Positions 17,460 through 26,903 are shown, counted from the first letter of the stretch. The stretch: DNA of 64,000 nt from an uncultured Desulfobacterium sp. (GCA_900258555.1 LT984854.1:2086975-2150974); one strand, 5' to 3'. The notes: generated by a model from the sequence alone, not told the origin. Program-made: numbers and translations.

Positions 17460-17477
17460 GATTAGTGTTTACTAATC
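17460..17477. promoter_or_regulatory. Palindrome upstream of the cyclase gene, possible operator
   Basis: GATTAGT-GTTT-ACTAATC is a perfect 7-base inverted repeat with a 4-base centre, 15 bases upstream of the cyclase ATG on the minus strand. Such spacing suits a repressor site or a leader hairpin. No regulator can be named. Confidence 0.4.
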
Positions 17478-17587
17478 CCTCGATTAAACGGAACATAATA
17501 TCCTTGCAGCCGCACTATCGTCAAGCTGCTTCACCCCTCTAAATACATCTTGACATGGCGGAACAAGGGACTAAAATGGCCCAAAAT

Positions 17588-17664
17588 CGGGACGTAGCGC
17601 AGTCTGGTAGCGCACCTGAATGGGGTTCAGGGGGCCGCTGGTTCAAATCCAGTCGTCCCGACCA
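17588..17664 (+). tRNA. tRNA-Pro (anticodon GGG), CCA encoded
   Basis: A full cloverleaf is visible: acceptor CGGGACG/CGTCCCG, D arm GCGC..GCGC, anticodon stem CCTGA/TCAGG with loop ATGGGGT giving anticodon GGG, T arm GCTGG/CCAGT with TTCAAAT loop, then ACCA. The gene is intact. The tract to its right is rich in mobile and toxin genes, but I found no second copy of the tRNA 3' end that would mark an attachment site. Confidence 0.95.
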
Positions 17665-17674
17665 GATAAATTAA

Positions 17675-17705
17675 GGGCTTATAATAAATTTTAAGTCCTT
17701 TTTTT
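17675..17705 (+). terminator. Terminator downstream of tRNA-Pro
   Basis: GGGCTTATAA and TTTTAAGTCC form an imperfect hairpin, followed by a run of T at 17699-17705. From 17706 to 17888 no gene is seen. Confidence 0.6.
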
Positions 17706-17888
17706 AAGCCTTTTTTTGACGGAATTCAAAACGGGGTACAAGTTTGACTACCCTTTAAGAAAAAAATATTGACACCTACCACTTGCTCAGACCATAAAAA
17801 ACCTCCCGAAAAAGGTTCCAAAAGATCCTTTTAGCAGAAAAACGTAATCCTGAATGAACATGTCTTTCATACGATATCTTGGACCTTC

Positions 17889-18559
17889 TGAGACCTTTGC
17901 ACAACCATGCCAAAGAGGCTTTCTGAAGATATAGTAATTAGACTAAATATGACCATATAAAGTAATATTTATTGACTATAAAAAGCCAATATATATTGAC
18001 ATTAAATATGTTTTGCTGTATTTTTTGCCCATCAATAAGATATGGGAGAAAGACAGATGGGATACAAGCGATGGAATGAGAATATGAGCTTTGGAGAGGT
18101 GGCACTTTCGAGATCTCTGGAGAAAAATAGAAGCCTAAAGACCATGGCCTCCGGCTCATAGAGCCTACGGCTCGGAGAGAGAGAATCAATAAAATCATTG
18201 ACTGGATAGATGTTGAAGAGCGGTTAATGGATTATTAAACCATAGGCCGAAAGGAAGAAGGTGCTGATGCCTACCCGCCTTTGGTATTGTTAAAAGGGCT
18301 TCTGCTGCAGAAGTGGTTTAGGATTCCATCTGATCCTGAGTTGGAAAATCAGATTAATGACCGAATATCATTTAAGAAGTTTTTAGGCATTCCCCTTGAA
18401 CAGCCATTACCGGGCCACTCCACCTTTTCTCGATTTAGGAGTCGGTTATCAAAGGATGCAATGATCTGGATCAACAACGATGTGTTACAGCAGTTTTCGC
18501 GAAAGGGATTAACAATCAATGAAGGGGGTGATGAATTTTATCGCCCGCATATTTTATAA
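17889..18559 (+). mobile_element. Truncated IS5-family insertion sequence (left end plus transposase fragment)
   Basis: The left end TGAGACCTTTGCACAACC at 17889 resembles the termini of many IS4/IS5-type elements and the MITE at 14399. It is followed by the N-terminal portion of a transposase that ends at about 18559. No right end or catalytic DDE domain was found, and a minus-strand ATPase gene starts immediately after. The element is dead. Confidence 0.75.
18057..18559 (+). pseudogene. IS5-family transposase, N-terminal fragment with internal stops
   Basis: Beginning MGYKRWNENMSFGEVALS, the frame is interrupted by stops, then continues as YPPLVLLKGLLLQKWFRIPSD and the characteristic FKKFLGIPLE..LPGHSTFSRFRSRL segment (DUF772 region of IS5-type transposases). 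The reading is lost near 18535, before any catalytic Asp, Asp, Glu residue. The gene is broken by at least two stops and a 3' deletion. Confidence 0.78.
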
Positions 18560-18651
18560 CCTTATTTGCAGATCGCACAGATTCCAATTCAATGTTGTGA
18601 CCTCAAAACAGAATCTTTCTTTAGGGATACTCAAGTTATCCATCTTTCATC

Positions 18652-20028
18652 TCAATGGGAGTTTTCGTGGGAAGACCCGGTTCCCTGGCCCTGAGGCCCC
18701 TCGGTCTTTGTATGCTGCAAAAGAAAAACAGCCGTTGGAATGGCCTCGACCATGCGCTCTCCAATCTCAACCCTATCCCATACCGTGTTGTTCAAAAAAA
18801 GCGCATGAGAAGGTGTGTACTTTGAAAGAAATGAGCGATAACCCCGGCTTATGGTCATAGATTTTAATTTTCCAGCTTTGACCTCAACACCTTGAACCGG
18901 CTGAACAGCCGAAACCACAAAATCAACTTCAGCCCCGGATTTGGTCCGCCAGTAATGGACTCTGTGGGACTCTGAACGATTTTGAACCATATGAGAGGCC
19001 ACAATCCCTTCTAATATTTGACCGGCGTCGGATCGGGAGTGCAGTTCGCTAAAATTTCCCATGGCCAGGTTTCGCAGGCCCGGATCCGTGAAATATATCT
19101 TGGGCATTTTACTCAATTCGGTTCTCGGGTTTGAGAAAAAAGGCGTCAATTTTTTTACGACAAAGGTTTCTTCAAGATAGTATATGTAGTTTGAAACGGT
19201 CTCGCGATGCAGACCAAGTGTGGATGCCAGTTCTTGAATATTAACGAGTCCGCCCTGTTGCGCGGATAAGAGTGTTGTCAGATTTCGAAACGCAGGGATA
19301 TTCTCCACCTTTAAAAATCCCGCAATATCCTTTTCCAGATAGCTGGAAAACAGTTCATTGAGTCTCATTAATTTTTTTTCACGATCCGGGGTCAATACTA
19401 GCGCGGGGTAGCCACCATAAAGGCCGTAGTCATATAGGGCACCATTCAGCGCATTTATGTAAAACCTGTAGTTTTCGGGATTAAGGACAGGTAAAGAAGA
19501 CAAGTCTGGTATGGTCTTGAGGTATTCAGAAAATGACAAAGGCTCAATACGGAATACCTGTTTTCGTCCTGTCAGGGGCTCCTGTGTCTTGGTCCGAATA
19601 TCCAGCGAAAACGAACCGGTAAGTATGAATTTTATCGGCAGGCGAAGGTCCTGGAGAGACTTGATAAACCGGCCTGGATCAGCAAGTCGCTGAACTTCAT
19701 CGATAAAAACAAAGGTCTTTTTTCCTTTTTCAGCATGAATGAAGCGGAGAAAAACGCCTTGATCGGTTATAAACTCAGAAATAGCCAAAAAATCCAGATT
19801 GAAGTAATAGATCTCCTCCGGTCCGGCAAGTTTGGATTTCAGTAATCGGTCGATAAGCTGATACAGGATGCTCGTTTTTCCCACTTGACGGGCGCCCGCA
19901 AGGATCAGAATTTCCGGTTCGTCCAACCATTTTATCAATTCTGCGGTTGCGTCACGTTCAATGATGGGGATATCCCACTTTCGTCCTGTTCGCCAGGGAT
20001 TTGAAAGATTAAATGAGGTGATATCCAT
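18652..20028 (-). CDS. AAA ATPase with DUF4143 C-terminal domain
   Basis: A 458-residue protein of the widespread AAA_14/DUF4143 group. Walker A is LAGARQVGKTSIL near residue 42, Walker B is FVFIDEVQRL near residue 112, sensor LTGSF near residue 145. The DUF4143 part includes the winged-helix-like LASTLGLHRETVSNYIYYLEE and the nuclease-like VHYWRTKSGAEVDFVV with VEVKAG near the end. The biological role of this family is not established; members are common in genomic islands. The last 30 residues (TKTEGPQGQGTGSSHENSH) look like a read-through extension rather than conserved sequence. It lies between an IS fragment and hipBA. Confidence 0.88.
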   Translation of the reverse strand: MDITSFNLSNPWRTGRKWDIPIIERDATAELIKWLDEPEILILAGARQVGKTSILYQLIDRLLKSKLAGPEEIYYFNLDFLAISEFITDQGVFLRFIHAEKGKKTFVFIDEVQRLADPGRFIKSLQDLRLPIKFILTGSFSLDIRTKTQEPLTGRKQVFRIEPLSFSEYLKTIPDLSSLPVLNPENYRFYINALNGALYDYGLYGGYPALVLTPDREKKLMRLNELFSSYLEKDIAGFLKVENIPAFRNLTTLLSAQQGGLVNIQELASTLGLHRETVSNYIYYLEETFVVKKLTPFFSNPRTELSKMPKIYFTDPGLRNLAMGNFSELHSRSDAGQILEGIVASHMVQNRSESHRVHYWRTKSGAEVDFVVSAVQPVQGVEVKAGKLKSMTISRGYRSFLSKYTPSHALFLNNTVWDRVEIGERMVEAIPTAVFLLQHTKTEGPQGQGTGSSHENSH

Positions 20029-20202
20029 AAACTAACCCTGTTAAAATTACAATATACTATAAATTTGACAGGATTATGGACTATTGTCAAGTCTTTTAGA
20101 ACGCTGGCCGAGAGAAAAACTTCCAGCGGTGTCTCAGTCTATGCTTTCTATAGAATGTATTTTATTCTTGACAATAAGTAATGCATTGCATATTAATCAA
20201 TT

Positions 20203-20448
20203 ATGCTTTTTGATATTGGTCAAAAAATAAGAGAGGTGCGCAAGAGCCGTAAGATCTCTCAGGCAGAACTGGCAAAAGCCCTGGGCATGAGCCGCACCAC
20301 TATCGGGCAGATTGAGAACGGCACAGTACAGGAGATAGGCGTGCGGAAACTGATCCGTGTGCTCGAATTCCTGGGCCTGGAATTGAGTGTCAGGCAGGCA
20401 GGCAGCCCTCCGACATTGGAAGAACTCCGTGAAGAGGAAAATTTCTAA
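20203..20448 (+). CDS. hipB: HipB-type HTH antitoxin / transcriptional repressor
   Basis: An 81-residue XRE-family protein. The helix-turn-helix spans about residues 7-60 (GQKIREVRKSRKISQAELAK, GMSRTTIGQIENG). HipB proteins bind operators in their own promoter and bind HipA. The gene stop overlaps the hipA ATG by one base, supporting coupled translation. The region just upstream (20050-20200) has TTGACA near 20170 and a TGCATT repeat (AATGCATTGCAT) that may contain promoter and operator. Confidence 0.85.
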   Translation: MLFDIGQKIREVRKSRKISQAELAKALGMSRTTIGQIENGTVQEIGVRKLIRVLEFLGLELSVRQAGSPPTLEELREEENF

Positions 20449-21644
20449 TGCCGGACGTATCTTCACTTGCCGTATGGGTTGCAGACACTCGGGCAGGCAT
20501 TCTAGCCCGTGAACAGCGACAGGAGTATGTGTTCGCCTACTCTCCTGGTTCCGAGGCAGGTTCTCAGGTATCCCTGACCATGCCGGTCCGCCTGCAGAGT
20601 TGGGTGAGCAGGGATCTCCACCCCATATTCCAGATGAACCTGCCAGAGGGGGCGCTTCTTGAAGCGATCCGCCGGGCTATCGCCAAGGTGATCGGTGCGG
20701 ATTCTCTGACTATTCTCAAGGTGACCGGTGGAAATCAGGTGGGTAGGAACCGGTTTTCCCTCCCTGACGAAGAATCGCCCCATAGTGCAGAACATCCTGA
20801 ATCCCTCGAACAACTACTTACGTATCCCGACACCAAGGACCTTTTCCACGAACTGGTGAATAAATATGCGCTGCGTTCCGGCATATCAGGAGTCCAACCA
20901 AAGGTCTTGTTGGAGGCCACAGAGCGAGCGACATTGGCCTCCTCCTGTTATATCGTAAAGAGTTGGGGCACTGATTACCCAGGCCTGGCCGCGAACGAGT
21001 ATTTCTGTATGACAGCGGCAAGACGGGCCGGACTTCCGACACCGGAATTCTTTCTTTCTGATAACGGTGGGCTCTTTATCATGCGTCGGTTCGATATTGC
21101 CCCTGACGGCGCCTTTATCGGCTTCGAAGATATGTGCAGCCTCCAGGCCCTTGGAACCGCGCAAAAATATTTAAGCAGCTATGAGCGGGTGGCAAAGAGC
21201 ATCCGGGACTTTGTATCAGGCGAGCATTTATTGAAGGCAAGGGAACAGTTTTTTTCAACACTGGTATTGTCGGTTATGGTGCGAAACGGTGATGCGCACC
21301 TTAAAAATTTCGGTGTACTGTACTCCTCAACACCGGGCACTGTGACGATCGCGCCGGTTTATGATGTGGTGACTACAACCGCATACATTAAAAATGACGT
21401 GCCCGCGCTCTCCCTGGCAGGGACAAAAAAGTGGTGGCTGCGCAAGATCCTGGAGCGCTTTGCAATATCTTATCTCTCCTTGCCACCGGCCTTGGTTTCA
21501 ATTACTTTTAGCCGCCTGGCCGACGCAGTAACGGAAACACGGCAGTTGATCCCTGGTTACATAGCCGACCACCCTGATTTCCGCGAAACCGGTGAACGAA
21601 TGATGGCAGAGTGGGACCAAGGGGTCAACGGACTAATTGAATAA
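20448..21644 (+). CDS. hipA: HipA-type serine/threonine kinase toxin
   Basis: A 398-residue HipA family protein: an N-terminal couple domain (roughly residues 1-110) and a C-terminal kinase domain. Motifs visible are the GISGVQPKVL loop with the Ser/Gly-rich activation segment, YIVKSWG with the nucleotide-binding Lys, NGDAHLKNFGVLY (catalytic Asp and Asn) and APVYDVVTT (metal Asp). HipA of E. coli phosphorylates GltX and induces persistence; targets vary among homologues. All key residues are present, so it should be active. It pairs with hipB directly upstream in the island next to tRNA-Pro. Confidence 0.9.
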   Translation: MPDVSSLAVWVADTRAGILAREQRQEYVFAYSPGSEAGSQVSLTMPVRLQSWVSRDLHPIFQMNLPEGALLEAIRRAIAKVIGADSLTILKVTGGNQVGRNRFSLPDEESPHSAEHPESLEQLLTYPDTKDLFHELVNKYALRSGISGVQPKVLLEATERATLASSCYIVKSWGTDYPGLAANEYFCMTAARRAGLPTPEFFLSDNGGLFIMRRFDIAPDGAFIGFEDMCSLQALGTAQKYLSSYERVAKSIRDFVSGEHLLKAREQFFSTLVLSVMVRNGDAHLKNFGVLYSSTPGTVTIAPVYDVVTTTAYIKNDVPALSLAGTKKWWLRKILERFAISYLSLPPALVSITFSRLADAVTETRQLIPGYIADHPDFRETGERMMAEWDQGVNGLIE

Positions 21645-22208
21645 ACCCCCAGGTTGCATAAAAAACACGCAGAGGATGCGGGGAACTGCATGGATAAGGC
21701 ATTGAAGTTCATTTCCAATCCTGAGTTAAAAGCCCACTGGGGGTTAAATCCTGAACAGCACAATATTTCTATGTGTTTTTTACCCCTGCGGAAAGCCGAG
21801 GATAGCGCATCTCCTTTGCTGTAAAGGGCTCGCGGTAAGGTACTACAGCAAGATAGCAGCTGCCCAATTTTTTTGCCTTAAAGTCTTTTTTTCCAAATTT
21901 GTACCCTTTTGTACCACACTACAAATCAAGGCCCCGGCCAGAAGCCGTTTTTTCACTGAGTTTTGGCGAAAAAGCTTTTTACTGGATACCAGATGGGGCA
22001 AGATCAAAAAATGAAAGGCTTAAGAGAGATTGTCAAAATACAGCGGAAGAAAATTAAGGATTAACAACGTAAAGATCAGTTTATCAAGCAATGGCAGGAA
22101 GAGAGGCATAAGAATACACTTATCAATCAGTCGTGCACCAAATGCCCCTCGATAATGCTGCTTGATTTCCGGTGAGCCGGTTTCAAGACATCTGAAACCG
22201 CCTAAACC
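21645..22208. other. Gene-poor stretch with degraded inverted repeats
   Basis: No intact gene is seen in these 564 bases. An inverted pair TAAAAAACAC (near 21659) and GTGTTTTTTAC (near 21772) brackets about 110 bases. A short frame at 22011 (MKGLREIVKIQRKKIKD, then stop, continuing QRKDQFIKQWQEERHKN) looks like a relic of a lost gene. A hairpin GGTTTCAAGACATCTGAAACC at 22179-22200 stands downstream of the lipoprotein gene on the minus strand. Confidence 0.5.
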
Positions 22209-22568
22209 TCAATACCCTTGGTGGTGCTCGTTGTCGTGATCATGATCATGTTCACGCGAACGCTCTTCCTCATACCTTTTTCTTTCTTTGTCCTTGAATT
22301 GGACCTTCTTGGGATAGTGGTCTTTGGGCAATTTGTGCCAGGGCCCTTTTTTTGATTTGGAATAGTACCAGCGATCCTTTGTGTAATGATAATAATAACC
22401 GCTGTGGTGATAGTAAGGTTCTGCCTCCAAAACGACGACAGAAGGAAGGGCGGGCACCAAAACTACTGCATCTTGGCTATGCCTGCCGCGTTTTCGTGAA
22501 TCAGACATCACCATACACGAGGTCAGCATAAACGCTGCGATCAGAATCAAAAGCAATGTTCTTTTCAT
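22209..22568 (-). CDS. Small His/Tyr-rich lipoprotein of unknown function
   Basis: A 119-residue protein from the ATG at 22568, which has a strong AAAGGAGG site upstream; a further Met six codons earlier lacks one. Residues 1-18 are a lipoprotein signal with lipobox LTSC. The mature part contains a Tyr/His cluster (PYYHHSGYYYHYTKDRWYY) and the segment KKGPWHKLPKDHYPK, followed by a charged tail with alternating His, Asp and Glu (EHDHDHDNEHH). The tail could bind metal. I do not know a characterised homologue, and a structural or metal-buffering role at the membrane is only a guess. Confidence 0.65.
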   Translation of the reverse strand: MKRTLLLILIAAFMLTSCMVMSDSRKRGRHSQDAVVLVPALPSVVVLEAEPYYHHSGYYYHYTKDRWYYSKSKKGPWHKLPKDHYPKKVQFKDKERKRYEEERSREHDHDHDNEHHQGY

Positions 22569-22642
22569 GTTTCCTCCTTTCATCAATTAGAATTTTTATT
22601 TAAAAACATAGCACATTAACGGCCGAGCAGTCTATAAAAATA

Positions 22643-25318
22643 TCAAGGTTCATCTACTTCAACCATTTTGCGCGAAGGCACATCATCCAAAACCATCTTA
22701 ATTCCGGATGGATAAGTCACGGTAATCTTAAAAGGCCCCTTCTCATCTCCAAGGCCAAAATGCGCGATGGCCTCATCCTGATTGCCCGTGCCCCTGCCGG
22801 CGGTTATCTCTCTCAGCCAGGCCTTCTTCCCTTCAGTATCTGCTACCATCACCTTAGCCCCGATATAGCAAGCGGGGTTTCTCTTTCCCTTTATTTTGAC
22901 TTCAATCCAGTTTCTGTGGAGGCTCTGGGCCTCATTTCTCAAGAGCTTCAGTACTCCTTCAGAAGACACCGCCAGATCCATATCTCCATCCCTGTCATAG
23001 TCCGCCCATGCGGCACCCCAGCCGTTTAAGACCCTCGTACCTGAAGCCCACGCAATATCACGGAATTTTCCTCCCTCGTTCAGATAAAGGACAGAGGGAC
23101 AGCCCCTGTATATGGATGTAATGAATAGGTCAAGATCACCGTCAATGTCTACATCAACAAAAGAGGGATCAGAATATGTCTCTTGATAAAAAAGGCCCAT
23201 ATCTTCAAAATGCCGCTCAAAACCTTTTTCTTCAAGTGAAGGCAAATATAAGGCGCTGGTGTCGGACAGGCCGAGCAGCCTCGGGTGTGCGAGGGATGCG
23301 ACAAACAGGGCTGGTCTGTCTCTATCCATATAACCCCATGCCCCACCTATTGAATGACCATAGGAGCCCATATAATGGTGTCCTCTGACGCCACACTCTT
23401 CGGCCATGTCTGCATACATAAACCCCTGTTGGCCTAATTTTGCTCCTGTGTTTATCAGTAAAAAATCCGGATCAAGCCTGTAGTTTGCTACAAACAGGTC
23501 CGGCCTGTTGTCATTGTTTACATCTGCAAAGGATGCACCCCTTCCGCACATGGCCTCCTCGCTTGAATATTTTATCCTGTTGGTTGCATCCACAAATCTT
23601 CCGTTTCCGGTATTTAAGTAAAACACATCCGGAGCACCCCTACCCCGTTCAGGGCCGGGCCTCTCAAAACCGGCAAGATAAATGTCAACAAACCCGTTAC
23701 CGTCAACATCAGCACAAGCTGCTGCTTCTGTGGGTGCATCATTTAGGCGCCAGGGAGGCAGTGCAGACTCCGTTACATCTTCGAACACAGGGTCTCCTCC
23801 CAGCCTGCCCCTGTTAATATACAATCTGGGTCCATTCCTGCTGGTAAAGGCAATAAGGTCGGGTAGACCATCGTTATCAAAATCTGCAAGTATGCCACCT
23901 GAGGCAAATTCATGTCTTATACCTGATTTCTCTGTTACATCCTCAAAGACGTCATTACCCTTGTTTAAAAACATATTTCTTCCATTAGTAACAACATCAG
24001 GAAGTCCATCCATATTAATGTCTGACCAAGAAATGCGGCCTGACTTTACGCCCTCCAGACCCGCCTTTTGTGTTACATCCGTAAAACGCGGCAATCTTTC
24101 AATCACAGCGTAATACTCTGCCGGATCAAAAGCAACTTCCGTGGAATTCAAGATCCCCTTCATGCGTTCATCGGCTGTGGGAGAGCCTCCAAGCTCGGCA
24201 GCCTTCCTGTAGTGCATCATGGCCTCAGCAGAAAGCCCTTGATGTTCAAGAACTTCACCATACCACAGGTGTAGATTTTGGCTGCGTGAGCTGTGTTTAA
24301 GTCCATCAATAAACAATTTCGCAGCACATTTACTGTTTCCCTTAAGTGCGGTTATTCTGCCATATATTGCATAATATTCCGCCCTGGTCTCAGACATCAA
24401 CCTGTTCCATGTCTTATCATCCACAAACTGATATCGGTCTTTTGGGTCCGGATTAACAGCCGCCTTTATCGCCCTTTTAATGTATTTGGCGGCCACATCA
24501 AGATCACCGTTTACATTCAAGATAGCCCTGGCGCACAGATAATTGAGCACCCTGTTATTGCGTTGTCCTTTTAGAATCTCTTTGGCCTCCGCCTCTACTG
24601 CCTTTGACCCATCATTTACGCGTCGGGCAAGGACAATGTTTGTCATATCGTACCTCAGACGATTTGAGGGGAATTCCTGCATGAAAAATCTTGCCTTCTC
24701 AATCAATTCATCTCCCTTTGCCCCCAAAGTATCATAAAAGTATTGCTCGGCCAGTTCATCACGCAATGAGGGATCTTTTACGATATGGCAATATTGCTCA
24801 ATCACCATGGTCTTTTCGGCAGCAGCCCTTACCCCCTCAAGCCCCATTACAGCCGCATAGACTGCATCAGGATCATCAGGGTGTGCGCTTAGGAACTCTA
24901 AAGACTTATTTTTAAGTTCTTCTTTTGCCTTTTCATCAAAGCCCTTCTCAAGGCTTGATATATACCAGAGCCTGACGGTCGCGTTATAGTTTTTGGGATT
25001 GATACATAAGGCCTTTTCAAATTCAGCCCTTGCCTCCTGCCATTTTTCAAGGATGTAATAGATCTCACCGCGAAGCATCACGGCTCCAATGCAATCGTCA
25101 GAGGGGATATGGGCATCATCGAGCAGTTCGAGTGCAGGTTGATAGCGGCGTTCCCATACCAGTTTTTGCGCTTGTTCAACGAGCTGATCACACAAAGATG
25201 GCTTAAGAGCGGCAGGTGGACCCAGGCTCTTCAAGTATGAGCAGCCGGTACCAAAGCAGGATACCGCCCAGCAAAGGAAAAGGAGTAATACTGAGGGTCT
25301 TGTTCGCAGGGAAATCAA
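22643..25318 (-). CDS. TPR, FG-GAP/VCBS repeat and UnbV/ASPIC-domain lipoprotein
   Basis: An 891-residue exported protein. An N-terminal hydrophobic signal ends in a lipobox-like GTGC. Residues about 30-370 are tetratricopeptide-like helices (YQPALELLDDA, WQEARAEFEKAL, AEAMMHYRKAAELGG). Residues about 420-790 hold repeated calcium-type propeller blades with DxDxDG motifs (DINMDGLPDVVTNG, DFDNDGLPDLIAF, DVDGNGFVDIYLAG, DVDIDGDLDLFI, DYDRDGDMDLAVS). The C-terminal 80 residues match the ASPIC/UnbV domain (NWIEVKIKGKRNP, GRGTGNQDEAIAHFGLG). Such CRTAC1-like proteins are extracellular, with unknown roles. Stands alone. Confidence 0.85.
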   Translation of the reverse strand: MISLRTRPSVLLLFLCWAVSCFGTGCSYLKSLGPPAALKPSLCDQLVEQAQKLVWERRYQPALELLDDAHIPSDDCIGAVMLRGEIYYILEKWQEARAEFEKALCINPKNYNATVRLWYISSLEKGFDEKAKEELKNKSLEFLSAHPDDPDAVYAAVMGLEGVRAAAEKTMVIEQYCHIVKDPSLRDELAEQYFYDTLGAKGDELIEKARFFMQEFPSNRLRYDMTNIVLARRVNDGSKAVEAEAKEILKGQRNNRVLNYLCARAILNVNGDLDVAAKYIKRAIKAAVNPDPKDRYQFVDDKTWNRLMSETRAEYYAIYGRITALKGNSKCAAKLFIDGLKHSSRSQNLHLWYGEVLEHQGLSAEAMMHYRKAAELGGSPTADERMKGILNSTEVAFDPAEYYAVIERLPRFTDVTQKAGLEGVKSGRISWSDINMDGLPDVVTNGRNMFLNKGNDVFEDVTEKSGIRHEFASGGILADFDNDGLPDLIAFTSRNGPRLYINRGRLGGDPVFEDVTESALPPWRLNDAPTEAAACADVDGNGFVDIYLAGFERPGPERGRGAPDVFYLNTGNGRFVDATNRIKYSSEEAMCGRGASFADVNNDNRPDLFVANYRLDPDFLLINTGAKLGQQGFMYADMAEECGVRGHHYMGSYGHSIGGAWGYMDRDRPALFVASLAHPRLLGLSDTSALYLPSLEEKGFERHFEDMGLFYQETYSDPSFVDVDIDGDLDLFITSIYRGCPSVLYLNEGGKFRDIAWASGTRVLNGWGAAWADYDRDGDMDLAVSSEGVLKLLRNEAQSLHRNWIEVKIKGKRNPACYIGAKVMVADTEGKKAWLREITAGRGTGNQDEAIAHFGLGDEKGPFKITVTYPSGIKMVLDDVPSRKMVEVDEP

Positions 25319-25396
25319 AATATTTGCATTATTAATATTATTTGGATAAAATCATTCAAGCTCAACGACAACTTAATTGGTCTGGGGGTGCATTAT

Positions 25397-25711
25397 ATGA
25401 ACTGGTTCAAGATAAAGGCATATTTCATAATCGTTATAATGGTATTTGCCTCAACAACCATAACCTTTCCCGTCTGCGCCCAGGATGCCGGTCAAAATCC
25501 CTATAAAGATTTCCCTGCCGAGGCCATGGCTGCTGATCTTTTGGTAATCAGGCCGCTTGGCATTGTAAGCACTACACTGGGTTGCGTCCTCTTTGTGGCA
25601 GCCCTGCCCTTTACTGCCTGGAATGCAGAATATATTAAAAAGGCTGGAAGGAATTTCGTAGTTGAGCCTGCAATCTATACCTTTATTCGTCCCCTAGGCG
25701 AATTCGAATAA
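25397..25711 (+). CDS. Small exported hydrophobic protein of unknown function
   Basis: A 104-residue protein from the ATG at 25397 (a GTG three codons earlier is also possible). A signal peptide ends near PVCAQDAG. The mature part has one further hydrophobic segment (IVSTTLGCVLFVAALPFTAW) flanked by two copies of an RPLG motif (VIRPLGIVSTT and FIRPLGEFE). Related short proteins are common in Desulfobacterota and are sometimes given misleading transporter names. It converges on nifS. No function can be assigned. Confidence 0.6.
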   Translation: MNWFKIKAYFIIVIMVFASTTITFPVCAQDAGQNPYKDFPAEAMAADLLVIRPLGIVSTTLGCVLFVAALPFTAWNAEYIKKAGRNFVVEPAIYTFIRPLGEFE

Positions 25712-25727
25712 CCGATTTATATCTGGC

Positions 25728-26903
25728 TTACTGGCAGCTTTGGGCCGCCGGTTTCCAAAACGGCGAAATCGCCCTCAGCTTTTCTATAATTGACGGAACC
25801 TTCTCGATAACAAAGTCTATTTCTTCTTCATTATTATAAATGCTTAGACTGAAGCGGATGGAGCCGTGCGACATGGTAAACGGGACCCCCATCGCCCGCA
25901 GGACATGGGAAGGCTGAAGAGAGCCGGATGTGCAAGCGGAGCCGGAAGAGGCACATATGCCGAATTCATCCATCATCAGCAAAATCGCCTCTCCTTCCAC
26001 AAATTCAAAACTGATATTGGTGGTATTTGGAAGCCTCTTTACCGGATTGCCGTTTACCCTGCTGTTGGGAATAACTTTTATTATCTCCTTTTCCAGTTTG
26101 TCTCTGAGTCCTTTTACCCGGCTGTTTTCTTCATCCATATGTCTGGCCGCAAGTTCAGCGGCCTTGCCAAGACCAACGATGCTTGCAGTATTTTCCGTAC
26201 CGCCGCGCCTGCCGTTTTCCTGATGGCCTCCGATAAGAAATGGGGAAAATTTTGTCCCCTTCTTTACGTAGAGAACACCCACTCCCTTTGGTGCATGGAG
26301 TTTGTGGCCGGAAAGCGATAGCATGTCAATCTGCTGTGCCTTGAGGTTGATAGGGATCTTACCGACCGCCTGGACCGCATCTGTGTGAAAGAGTATCCCC
26401 TTTTCCTTTGCCATTGCTGCCGCCTCTTCAATAGGGAAAATGACGCCGGTCTCATTATTGGCCCACATGAAACTGACAATGGCAGTATCGGAAGTGAGGC
26501 TTTCCTTGTACTGGTCCATGTCCAGGTTCCCTTCCCGATCCACCTGGATTTCCGTTATCCTGACGCCCTTTCTGGTCAGATGATTACACAGAGACCTGAT
26601 GGCCGGGTGTTCAACGCGGCTTGTAACAATATGCCCCTTTCCCCTCTCCGTATTTAGTGCTGAGAGGATTGCGGTGTTGTCGCTTTCCGAACCGCAACTG
26701 GTGAATATGATCTCCTCGGGCATGGCGCCCAACAGGGAGGCAACGCTTTGCCGGGCCGCCTGAATCCTGCCCGCCACCTGGCCCCCGAATTTATGTGCGC
26801 TGGATGGGTTTCCGTAAAGGTCGCAGTAATAGGGCATCATTGCTTCAAGCACCTCAGGTGCGACCTGGGTGGTGGCATTGTTATCAAGATAGATAGTTTT
26901 CAT
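25728..26903 (-). CDS. nifS: Cysteine desulfurase NifS
   Basis: A 391-residue PLP enzyme that removes sulfur from cysteine for Fe-S cluster assembly. Motifs: YLDNNATTQVAPEV at the start, CGSESDNTAI, the PLP lysine in SLSGHKLHAPKGVG, and the persulfide Cys in SSGSACTSGSLQPSHVL. Its ATG overlaps the nifU stop by four bases (ATGA), so the two are coupled. The motifs and the NifU-type partner place it with NifS/IscS group I enzymes. Despite the name no nitrogenase genes are present here. Confidence 0.95.
   Translation of the reverse strand: MKTIYLDNNATTQVAPEVLEAMMPYYCDLYGNPSSAHKFGGQVAGRIQAARQSVASLLGAMPEEIIFTSCGSESDNTAILSALNTERGKGHIVTSRVEHPAIRSLCNHLTRKGVRITEIQVDREGNLDMDQYKESLTSDTAIVSFMWANNETGVIFPIEEAAAMAKEKGILFHTDAVQAVGKIPINLKAQQIDMLSLSGHKLHAPKGVGVLYVKKGTKFSPFLIGGHQENGRRGGTENTASIVGLGKAAELAARHMDEENSRVKGLRDKLEKEIIKVIPNSRVNGNPVKRLPNTTNISFEFVEGEAILLMMDEFGICASSGSACTSGSLQPSHVLRAMGVPFTMSHGSIRFSLSIYNNEEEIDFVIEKVPSIIEKLRAISPFWKPAAQSCQ

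Noticed and set aside
17641-22200. Attachment site duplicated from the tRNA-Pro 3' end
   Set aside because: I looked for a second GTTCAAATCCAGTCGTCCCG downstream and found none, nor an integrase gene.
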